Notes under the pieces: generated by a model
What the model saw: the letters and a program-made list of their open reading frames with translations, nothing else
Databases searched by the model: none
What the model was told of the DNA's origin: nothing
Source: an uncultured Lachnospiraceae bacterium
GTDB lineage: Bacteria > Bacillota > Clostridia > Lachnospirales > Lachnospiraceae
NCBI GenBank assembly: GCA_947631755.1
Contig: CANRMO010000167.1
Span: 1-5,372, forward strand
Direction of reading: 5' to 3'
Length of the DNA: 5,372 nucleotides
Position numbers and translations under genes: made by a program
Part shown: positions 1 to 5,372 of the stretch, in pieces
How the letters are laid out: the number at the start of each line of letters is the position of its first letter
How positions within the stretch are numbered: position 1 is the first letter of the stretch

Positions 1-2
1 CT

Positions 3-422
3 CCACGCCTCGGGAAACAGGACGGTGGAGGAATTATAGACCGCGTGGGCCATGGCCTGCTGGCGGCTGCCCCGGGATGGAAAAGGCGTTATCGGATGGC
101 GATGCTCGCGGAGCGCCACATGACGAAATATCCGATCGCAGAGTGTGACTACATCACAGAATTGTGTGTCAGATATAATTATATGGTGAATGAGTATCCA
201 AAAGAAATTTTTGCCTCGGCTGTGTATAAGGAGTTTGAGGGAGAAATGCTGCCTCTGCCGGCAGGTTATGACACCTATCTGAAAATGGCCTTTGGGGACT
301 ATATGTCCCTGCCGCCGGAGGAGGCCAGAGTGCCCTCCCATGACGCCATATACGTCGATCTGGAAAACAGCTATAAAAAATACAGAGGGATTTATTATCC
401 GAAGGAGCGCACCGGTGAGTGA
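3..422 (+). CDS. LicD-family phosphotransferase, C-terminal part (5' end outside window)
   Basis: This is the last 139 residues of a LicD-family protein. The frame is open back to the window edge, so the GTG at 45 is probably an internal Val codon and not the start. LicD proteins transfer phospho-substituents, classically phosphocholine from CDP-choline, onto surface glycans or teichoic acids; fukutin-type proteins are distant relatives. The diagnostic C-terminal signature is visible: FEGEMLPLPAGYD (residues 78-90 of the visible part), then TYLKMAFGDYM (91-101) and LPPEE (103-107). It matches the family pattern of a Phe-Glu-Gly strand, a Tyr-Asp-x-Tyr-Leu helix, Gly-Asp-Tyr-Met and Pro-Pro-Glu-Glu. 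Full-length members are usually roughly 250-300 aa, so about half is missing, including the N-terminal nucleotidyltransferase-like core. Family assignment is secure. The group transferred cannot be told from this fragment. The stop overlaps the next gene's start, which implies co-transcription. Confidence 0.85.
   Translation, partial: PRLGKQDGGGIIDRVGHGLLAAAPGWKRRYRMAMLAERHMTKYPIAECDYITELCVRYNYMVNEYPKEIFASAVYKEFEGEMLPLPAGYDTYLKMAFGDYMSLPPEEARVPSHDAIYVDLENSYKKYRGIYYPKERTGE
402..407 (+). promoter_or_regulatory. Shine-Dalgarno site for the GTG start at 415
   Basis: AAGGAG lies 7 nt before GTG at 415, inside the end of the LicD gene. It decides the start of the first glycosyltransferase. The frame is open further upstream to 292, but that extension reads as low-quality Arg/Pro-rich sequence and duplicates LicD coding DNA. 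Confidence 0.8.
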
Positions 423-1401
423 ATTTTCAGGAAAGTTAGTATCCATCATTGTGCCAACCTGCAATTCCGGGCGGTATCTGACGGACTGCCTCGACAGTAT
501 TGTGTGCCAGAGTTACCGCCCCATTGAAGTGATTGTCTGTGACGGACAGTCTGTTGATGCCACGTGGGAGATCGCAAATGATTTTGCCGGCCGTTATGGC
601 TTTGTCCGGCCAGTCAGGCAGTCCGGCCAGGGGGTCTCCGGCGCGAGGAATATGGGGATGGAAATGGCATCGGGGGATTATATTCAATTTGTGGACAGCG
701 ATGACAGGCTGATCCCGGATGCGACAGCGTGTATGGTGCATGCACTGGAGAGCCGGAGGGCGGATGTTGTGATGGCGGGGTTCCGGATACTGAAATCCGG
801 GGAAGAGCGGAGGCCCGCTCCCGGCTATTACAGGAACGCAGATGAATTTGTGGCAGAGAGGTTTGCTGAGAGTTACGGATACCGCAGTAATTTTCTCAAT
901 ACCCCCTGGAACAAAATGTACCGGAGAGAGAATCTGACGGCGGTTTTTCCCGGGGACTTATCCCTGGGAGAAGATCTGCTCTTTAATCTGGAAGTGTTGA
1001 GGAGCGCGGAAGGAATCACAGTGATACCGGAAATAGTATATGAATACAATAATGTGAACGAACAGTCGCTTGTGCATCGGTTCCGGGAGGACGGATTTGC
1101 CATAGAGACAAGGCTGCACTGTGCGGTGAAAGAGTTTGTCAATGGCCGCCCGGAACTCCGGATGGTGCTGTATGAAAATTATTTGTATGGGATCAAAGAT
1201 AAGTTGTATTCCCTTGTAAAATGTGGTAAAAAAGAGAGAGCAGATATAGTGCGGGAGCTTCGCCAGTGGATGCGGGAGCCGGAGCTCAGGGAACTGGTGG
1301 CAGATCGGCGTCTGTTTCAGGGACGGGACAGGGTTCTTCTCTTTTTGCTGAAATACCATCTGGCGGGATGTATCTGGTTCTATTATCGCACTTGCGCATA
1401 A
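415..1401 (+). CDS. Family 2 glycosyltransferase (GT-A fold)
   Basis: A 328-aa protein starting at GTG 415, chosen because AAGGAG sits 7 nt upstream and the GT2 core begins right after it. It is expected to transfer a sugar from a nucleotide-sugar donor to a lipid-linked repeat unit on the cytoplasmic face of the membrane. Visible GT2 motifs are SIIVPTCNSGRYL (residues 10-22), CDGQSVD (42-48; family form is usually D/E-DGSxD), GVSGARNMG (73-81), DSDD (94-97, the metal/nucleotide DxD motif), PWNKMYRR (164-171) and GED (185-187, the position of the usual acidic catalytic motif). Family knowledge adds that NEQSLVHR (215-222) resembles the end of the catalytic domain. The C-terminus (about 306-325) is hydrophobic with flanking basic residues, consistent with membrane association. 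It overlaps the LicD stop by 8 nt. Donor and acceptor cannot be predicted. It has the same architecture as the next glycosyltransferase. Confidence 0.92.
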   Translation: MSEFSGKLVSIIVPTCNSGRYLTDCLDSIVCQSYRPIEVIVCDGQSVDATWEIANDFAGRYGFVRPVRQSGQGVSGARNMGMEMASGDYIQFVDSDDRLIPDATACMVHALESRRADVVMAGFRILKSGEERRPAPGYYRNADEFVAERFAESYGYRSNFLNTPWNKMYRRENLTAVFPGDLSLGEDLLFNLEVLRSAEGITVIPEIVYEYNNVNEQSLVHRFREDGFAIETRLHCAVKEFVNGRPELRMVLYENYLYGIKDKLYSLVKCGKKERADIVRELRQWMREPELRELVADRRLFQGRDRVLLFLLKYHLAGCIWFYYRTCA

Positions 1402-1420
1402 ATATTTTTTTGGGTATAAT
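1392..1420 (+). promoter_or_regulatory. Possible sigma-A-type promoter in the gap between the glycosyltransferases
   Basis: A perfect TATAAT -10 box (1415-1420) lies 17 bp downstream of TTGCGC (1392-1397), which matches only three of six positions of the -35 consensus. The -35 part overlaps the end of the upstream gene. Transcription would start near 1427 and leave a leader of about 40 nt before the TTG start at 1469. This is the only gap over 15 nt between genes here, so an internal operon promoter is plausible. However, an AT-rich spacer can give such a match by chance. Confidence 0.4.
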
Positions 1421-1454
1421 AATGATTTAAAGCCCAGCCAACGATGAGATAATG

Positions 1455-1462
1455 AGGGGTGA
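1455..1462 (+). promoter_or_regulatory. Shine-Dalgarno site for the TTG start at 1469
   Basis: AGGGGTGA lies 6 nt before TTG 1469 and resembles the AGGAGGTGA consensus with one base missing. It supports a TTG start. An in-frame TGA at 1460-1462 blocks any upstream start, and the next in-frame ATG would remove the first conserved GT2 motif. Confidence 0.7.
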
Positions 1463-1468
1463 CGAAGT

Positions 1469-2446
1469 TTGGACGAGAGAAAGCTGTCTGTTATTGTGCC
1501 GGTTTACAATGCAGAAAAATTTCTGGATAAGTGTATTCAGTCAATCCGTGACCAGACTTATCCGAATATGGAAATTATTCTGGTTGAGGACGGATCTTCG
1601 GATGCCAGCCTTGCCATATGCCGCCGGCATGAAAAAGAAGATGAGAGGATCCGTGTGATCGCAAAAGAAAATGAAGGTGTTTCTGTGGCGAGGAATGTGG
1701 GGCTCGACCATGCCATAGGTGAGTACATTGGTTTCGTGGACAGTGACGACTATATTGAGAGGGATATGTATGAGAGCCTTATCTCTGGTATGGAAGAGAG
1801 CAGTGCGGATCTTGCGGTCTGCGGTATTGCCCAGGTTTACGATAACCGGGTTATACGGGACGGTGTGGATTTTAAAAAGGTAATCAGCAGGGAAGAGGCT
1901 GTCTATATGGTGCTGGATTCGCGGTATATTTCGGTGAATCCCGTGAACCGTGTGTACAAAAGGAAAATTTTTGAGGGGCTTCGTTTTCCGGCGGGAATGA
2001 CAAGTGAAGATGCCTATCTGATCCTGGATATCCTGGCCGGGGCGGAAAGGATTTTTGTTGACCTGACACCAAAATATTATTATGTCCACCGCACGGACAG
2101 CATCACCACATCCGGCTACCGGCCGACGGATCTGTGTGTGATCACTGCATATGAAAAAAACAGGAAGATAGTGGAGGAATGTTATCCCCAGTTCAATGAT
2201 GTGGCGCAGTTTCGCGTGTTCTGGTCGCATTATTACGTTTTGGACAAAATGCTTTTGTCGCAGACTCCTGTTCCGGAGGAAAAAAAGAGGGAGATCATTT
2301 CTTTTCTGAAAAAAAACTGGAGGGCGGTTATCCGGAACCCGCATGTGGGGAGAGGGCGCAAGATCGCGACCGTGGCCCTGCGGATTGGCGTCCCTTTTTA
2401 CAGAGTGTTTTTGTGGCAGTACCGGCGGGGAAGAAAGAGAATATAG
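1469..2446 (+). CDS. Family 2 glycosyltransferase (EpsJ/CpsI-like type), TTG start
   Basis: A 325-aa GT2 enzyme, predicted to add one sugar to the growing lipid-linked polysaccharide repeat. The start is TTG at 1469: an in-frame TGA ends at 1462, and the SVIVPVYN motif begins only six residues in (7-14), so no later start keeps the fold intact. Motifs are textbook: SVIVPVYNAEKFL (7-19), EDGSSD (40-45), ENEGVSVARNVGL (67-79), DSDD (91-94, DxD metal/nucleotide site), PVNRVYKR (158-165, matching the PWNKMYRR position of the upstream enzyme), SEDA (179-182, acidic catalytic-type motif) and YYYVHRTDSITTS (203-215). The C-terminal segment (about 299-316) is hydrophobic and ends in a basic tail, suggesting attachment to the inner face of the membrane. 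It follows the first glycosyltransferase after 67 nt and precedes the membrane polymerase by 15 nt. Sugar specificity is unknown. Confidence 0.93.
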   Translation: MDERKLSVIVPVYNAEKFLDKCIQSIRDQTYPNMEIILVEDGSSDASLAICRRHEKEDERIRVIAKENEGVSVARNVGLDHAIGEYIGFVDSDDYIERDMYESLISGMEESSADLAVCGIAQVYDNRVIRDGVDFKKVISREEAVYMVLDSRYISVNPVNRVYKRKIFEGLRFPAGMTSEDAYLILDILAGAERIFVDLTPKYYYVHRTDSITTSGYRPTDLCVITAYEKNRKIVEECYPQFNDVAQFRVFWSHYYVLDKMLLSQTPVPEEKKREIISFLKKNWRAVIRNPHVGRGRKIATVALRIGVPFYRVFLWQYRRGRKRI

Positions 2447-2447
2447 C

Positions 2448-2454
2448 GGAGGAG
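2448..2454 (+). promoter_or_regulatory. Shine-Dalgarno site for the GTG start at 2462
   Basis: GGAGGAG lies 7 nt before GTG 2462, immediately after the TAG of the previous gene (2444-2446). It fixes a GTG start for the membrane protein and shows translation of adjacent genes on one transcript. Confidence 0.8.
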
Positions 2455-2461
2455 AAAGAAA

Positions 2462-3874
2462 GTGAAAAGTTTGTTGAAATACGAAAAACAGTTAGATGAG
2501 GCAAAGAGCTGGTATCTCGTTGTATTTACTTCGTTCTTGCTGCTTTCCAGAATGGTCTGCTTTGTGCAGCTGGTATCCAACAGAGTAAATGGACTGGGGT
2601 ATATAGCCGGGGCGGCAGCAGGGGGGCTGCTCTGTCTGGCAGAACTTCTTGTCCATTATAGGAGATACTTAAAAAAAGAATACTATTTACTGGCCTTTTT
2701 TATGGTGGCATGCCTTATTTCTTCTGTTATTTTCCGGGACTATGGCATCAGTGAAAATTTAAAGGCCCTTGTGTGGATGGGGCTGCAGCTGCTTTTATTT
2801 ACTTCAATGATTCCCGGGAGAGACGGGGACAGCGTTGTGTGCGGGCGGCGCGGGCTGAAAAGGATGATGAACAGCCTGCTTGTTATCCATGGTGCGGCGG
2901 TTTTGATCTCAATCGGGCAGTTTCTGGTGCAGTCGCGCTATATCGTGCCGGATTACAATGATACGTATGATAAGCGCCAGGGATTTTTTGATGAGAGGCT
3001 GTTTGGCATATTTACGGATCCGAATTATGCGGCAGTGGCCAGTCTTCTGATGATTGTTTTTTCGCTTATTTTAATACAGCTTTATAAGGAGAAAAAGGGG
3101 TTAAAGGCGTGGTATACCGCCTCGGCCATACTGCATAGTATCTATATCGTTTTATCTGGTTCGCGGACAGCGATGGTAGCTTTTTTGGTCGTGATCCCTG
3201 TACTGGGCTATTTTATGTGGAGAAATTCCCGGATCGACAGAGGGGAAAAATGGCATCTTTCGGGTGTGCTGGCAGCGGTGGGCATATTTGCCGCCAGCTT
3301 TTTGTATTTTAACCTGTCTTCTTATGCTTTTGCGGGACTGGCGGATGTCACAGTCCATGTCCGTCCCTATATCGGTCTCTGCGAGTATTCCCCGGAAGAG
3401 GGGATAAGCCTTGAACGGGAGGACACAGGGGAGGATATCTCAAATAACCGCATCGCGATATGGACCAGCGCGCTGAGCCTTTGGAGAGATCATCCGGTGA
3501 CGGGCCTCTCTCCCCGCAATATGGTTTCCTATGCACTGAGGGAACGGCCGGATTCTTATATCGCAAAGACCGGATACCAGCCGCACAATGGATATGTGGC
3601 GCTGCTTGTGGGCTGTGGTATTCTGGGGGCGGCGCCAATTATTCTGCTGGCAGGGATATTTGTTTTCAATCTCTGTAAATATTTAAAGAGATATAAGGGG
3701 AAAAAAATAGAGTATGAGCTGCTGCTTGGCATGGCCTCTATGATGACTGTGGGGATATCTGCCGTATTCCTGCTGGAAATATTTTTTACGGTGACGATTA
3801 CGATCACAACGGTTTTGTTCTGGTTTTTTTCGGGTGTGGCTTTCTGGCATCTGGGGGCTGACAGAGATTCGTGA
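2462..3874 (+). CDS. Wzy-like polysaccharide polymerase / O-antigen ligase family membrane protein
   Basis: A 470-aa polytopic membrane protein of the Wzy/WaaL superfamily (Wzy_C-type). It would join lipid-linked repeat units into polymer, or transfer the polymer to an acceptor, on the outer face of the membrane. About 11-12 hydrophobic segments are visible, including roughly 18-38, 44-66, 74-91, 100-117, 136-158, 185-207, 215-232, 235-252, 265-284 and 377-400, with two more in 419-460. Family-type motifs are RLFGIFTDPNYAA (179-191), LSGSRTAM (231-238, with Arg235), NNRIAIW (328-334), GLSPRN (348-353) and PHNGY (374-378). The PHN follows a long hydrophilic loop (about 285-370) rich in Glu/Asp, where the family places its large external catalytic loop. 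The GTG start has a strong ribosome binding site. Polymerase is favoured over ligase because the context looks Gram-positive and glycosyltransferases are adjacent, but sequence alone does not separate the two roles. Confidence 0.85.
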   Translation: MKSLLKYEKQLDEAKSWYLVVFTSFLLLSRMVCFVQLVSNRVNGLGYIAGAAAGGLLCLAELLVHYRRYLKKEYYLLAFFMVACLISSVIFRDYGISENLKALVWMGLQLLLFTSMIPGRDGDSVVCGRRGLKRMMNSLLVIHGAAVLISIGQFLVQSRYIVPDYNDTYDKRQGFFDERLFGIFTDPNYAAVASLLMIVFSLILIQLYKEKKGLKAWYTASAILHSIYIVLSGSRTAMVAFLVVIPVLGYFMWRNSRIDRGEKWHLSGVLAAVGIFAASFLYFNLSSYAFAGLADVTVHVRPYIGLCEYSPEEGISLEREDTGEDISNNRIAIWTSALSLWRDHPVTGLSPRNMVSYALRERPDSYIAKTGYQPHNGYVALLVGCGILGAAPIILLAGIFVFNLCKYLKRYKGKKIEYELLLGMASMMTVGISAVFLLEIFFTVTITITTVLFWFFSGVAFWHLGADRDS

Positions 3875-3879
3875 GGAGG
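3874..3879 (+). promoter_or_regulatory. Shine-Dalgarno site for the ATG start at 3885
   Basis: AGGAGG begins on the last base of the previous gene's TGA and sits 5 nt before ATG 3885. It selects this ATG over the ATG at 3897 and over an in-frame GTG at 3834 inside the upstream gene. Confidence 0.8.
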
Positions 3880-3884
3880 GAGAG

Positions 3885-5123
3885 ATGGAAAATACTATGG
3901 ATAGAGAGCACAGAATAAAAAATTATATAGAAGACGGGCGGATGTCCGTATTATACCGGGTGCTTCTTGTTGTCTGGGATATCATCTGCATCAACGCCTG
4001 TTCTTTCTCATCCCTTTTTATAAGATATGAGCTGAATGTCAGCCGCTTCCTGCGGAGTGGTATTACGGAGGAGTATCCGATCGGATATGTGGCGACACTG
4101 CAGCAGATGGTCATATTTAACACTCTTGTCACCCTGGCCATATTTGCCGTGTTCCGCCTGTATAACAGTCTGTGGCGGTTTGCGGGGCTGAATGAAATGA
4201 TCAATATCGCATTAGCCACAGGGATCTCCGGGATTGTTCATTTCCTGACTATTTTTGGGACATATCACCGGATGCCCCGCTCTTATTTTGTTATTTACGT
4301 TTTGCTGCTGTTTATCATGACTCTCGTGATCCGTTTCTCCTATCGGATCGTGCGGCTGATCTATAAATCGAACAGCCACGGCAAGGGGATGAGGACGACT
4401 CTGATCATCGGCGCCGGGGAGGCTGGCAACATGGTGATCCGGGAGCTGAAACTCAGCGACAATCTGGATAGCCGCATCTGCGGCATCATTGATGATGACA
4501 AGGCAAAACACGGCACATTTATCCACGGCGTCCGGGTGCTGGGAGGGCGGGAGCTCATCGTTCCTGCCGCGCGGCAGCACAATGTCAATGAGATTATCGT
4601 CGCCATGCCCAGCGCGCCGAAAAAACAGGTGAGTGAGATCCTTGAAATCTGTCAGCAGACAGGAAGTGAGCTGAAGATCATGCCCGGCGTCTATCAGTTT
4701 GTAAACGGCGAGGCCGCGGTGGAGAAAATCCGCCCGGTGCAGATAGAGGATCTTCTCGGGCGGGAGCCGGTGGACATCAACCTGGATTCCATTATGAATT
4801 ATGTGAAAGATAAAGTGGTGCTGGTGACGGGCGGCGGCGGTTCCATCGGGAGCGAGCTCTGCCGGCAGATCGCGGCAAATCACCCTAAGATGCTGATTAT
4901 CTTTGATATCTATGAAAATAATGCCTATGATATCCAGCAGGAATTGAGATGGAAATACCCGTCCCTGCATTTAGAGACGCTGATCGGCTCCGTGCGGAAT
5001 ACGGGCCGGATCGATAAAGTGTTTGCGGATTACCACCCGGATATCGTGTACCATGCGGCGGCCCACAAGCATGTGCCGCTGATGGAAGACAGTCCCAATG
5101 AGGCCATAAAGAATACCGTATAA
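3885..5123 (+). CDS. Membrane-anchored nucleotide-sugar 4,6-dehydratase (FlaA1/CapD/WbpM family), prematurely terminated
   Basis: This frame encodes 412 aa, whereas long members of the family are about 600-660 aa. Intact relatives convert UDP-GlcNAc (or similar) to a 4-keto-6-deoxy sugar for surface glycans. Visible parts in order are an N-terminal membrane region of about four helices (roughly 22-46, 74-92, 105-125, 133-150), a first Rossmann domain with GAGEAG (176-181), a linker RPVQIEDLLGREPV (283-296), and the catalytic Rossmann domain with TGGGGSIGSEL (315-325), DIYENNAYD (341-349) and YHAAAHKHVPLMEDSP (389-404). Translation then stops at TAA 5121-5123, right after NEAIKNTV. The expected remainder is found in another frame from 5122. 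The product lacks the catalytic SMK-type residues and the substrate-binding half, so it is very probably inactive as a dehydratase. The start is ATG 3885, 10 nt after the polymerase gene. Family is certain. Whether the break is real or an assembly error is not. Confidence 0.88.
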   Translation: MENTMDREHRIKNYIEDGRMSVLYRVLLVVWDIICINACSFSSLFIRYELNVSRFLRSGITEEYPIGYVATLQQMVIFNTLVTLAIFAVFRLYNSLWRFAGLNEMINIALATGISGIVHFLTIFGTYHRMPRSYFVIYVLLLFIMTLVIRFSYRIVRLIYKSNSHGKGMRTTLIIGAGEAGNMVIRELKLSDNLDSRICGIIDDDKAKHGTFIHGVRVLGGRELIVPAARQHNVNEIIVAMPSAPKKQVSEILEICQQTGSELKIMPGVYQFVNGEAAVEKIRPVQIEDLLGREPVDINLDSIMNYVKDKVVLVTGGGGSIGSELCRQIAANHPKMLIIFDIYENNAYDIQQELRWKYPSLHLETLIGSVRNTGRIDKVFADYHPDIVYHAAAHKHVPLMEDSPNEAIKNTV

Positions 5124-5372
5124 GGCGGTGAACCCCACCAATATCATGGGGGCTTCCAAAAGAGTGTGCGAGATGATCATACAGGAACTCAACAAGCATT
5201 CGTCTACGGATTTTGTGGCGGTCCGCTTTGGCAATGTCCTCGGCAGCAATGGCAGCGTTATCCCCCTGTTCAAAAAGCAGATTGAGGCGGGGGGGCCGGT
5301 GACGGTGACAGATAAAAATATTATCCGCTATTTTATGACGATCCCGGAGGCGGTCTCTCTTGTCCTGCAGGC
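5122..5372 (+). pseudogene. Detached C-terminal fragment of the same dehydratase (frame-shifted, continues past right edge)
   Basis: Read in the frame of AAG 5122-5124, the DNA gives 83 uninterrupted codons to the window end. They begin with KAVNPTNIMGASKR and continue through VRFGNVLGSNGSVIPLF (residues 34-50 of the fragment), then GGPVTVTDKNIIRYFMT (57-73) and IPEAVSLVLQ (74-83). These are core motifs of the catalytic Rossmann and substrate-binding region of FlaA1/CapD/WbpM dehydratases. The Met and Lys of the SMK-type catalytic set lie in NIMGASK. There is no plausible independent start: GTG 5128 and ATG 5146 lack a spaced Shine-Dalgarno site. It is therefore the tail of the gene at 3885, separated by a deletion with a frame change at about 5119-5124. 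Conservation is undecayed, so the event is recent or artefactual. Confidence 0.85.

Noticed and set aside
292..414. Upstream extension of the first glycosyltransferase frame to an ATG at 292
   Set aside because: It lies within the conserved LicD C-terminus, encodes an Arg/Pro-rich stretch unlike any GT2 N-terminus, and the ribosome binding site at 402-407 fits GTG 415.
1411..1436. Possible hairpin (TGGG with CCCA) after the first glycosyltransferase as a terminator
   Set aside because: The stem is only 4 bp with an 18-nt loop and no following T-run. The T-run at about 1404-1411 precedes it, so it does not look like an intrinsic terminator.
1541..2344. 267-aa open frame on the minus strand
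   Set aside because: It is the complement of the well-supported second glycosyltransferase, with His/Pro/Arg-rich composition, no recognisable motif, and no reason to prefer it over the + strand gene.
3834..3884. Earlier in-frame GTG start for the dehydratase
   Set aside because: It would overlap the polymerase C-terminus by about 40 nt without a ribosome binding site, while ATG 3885 has AGGAGG at ideal spacing.
4212..4970. 252-aa open frame on the minus strand
   Set aside because: It mirrors the dehydratase coding sequence. The translation is rich in His and Asp with no domain signature, so it is a shadow frame.
5128..5372. Independent small gene or re-initiated product from GTG 5128 or ATG 5146
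   Set aside because: No properly spaced Shine-Dalgarno site is present, and the residues are mid-domain dehydratase motifs, so it is the tail of a broken gene.

Overview
The window lies inside a cell-surface polysaccharide (capsule, exopolysaccharide or teichoic-acid-like) locus. All genes are on the + strand and tightly spaced. Purine-rich Shine-Dalgarno sequences precede every complete start, three of those four starts are GTG or TTG, GC content is intermediate, and AGA/AGG codons are common. Together these suggest a Gram-positive Firmicute, most likely a Clostridia/Lachnospiraceae-type gut bacterium. That placement is inferred from style and protein families, not from a marker gene.

Layout: (1) 3-422, the C-terminal part of a LicD-family phosphotransferase cut by the left edge. 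(2) 415-1401, a family 2 glycosyltransferase starting at GTG and overlapping the LicD stop by 8 nt. (3) A 67-nt gap containing a possible sigma-A-type promoter. (4) 1469-2446, a second family 2 glycosyltransferase starting at TTG. (5) 2462-3874, a polytopic membrane protein of the Wzy polymerase/O-antigen-ligase type. (6) 3885-5123, a membrane-anchored nucleotide-sugar dehydratase of the FlaA1/CapD/WbpM family whose frame ends early; its missing C-terminal continuation is recognisable in another frame at 5122-5372 and runs off the right edge.

The genes fit one pathway. The dehydratase family makes a modified UDP-sugar, the two glycosyltransferases extend a lipid-linked repeat unit, the Wzy-like protein polymerises or transfers the repeats outside the membrane, and the LicD protein adds a phospho-substituent such as phosphocholine.

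The main anomaly is at about 5119-5124. Conserved dehydratase sequence jumps directly from the residues after the HAAAHKHVPLMEDSP motif to the AVNPTNIMGASKR motif. About 24 residues, including the usual STD(K) stretch, are missing, and the frame changes by one. This is best explained by a deletion of about 71 bp, or an assembly error of that size, and it should inactivate the enzyme. I see no RNA gene, mobile element, CRISPR array or convincing terminator, and no evidence for a wholly new system. Apart from the broken dehydratase, this is a typical polysaccharide locus.
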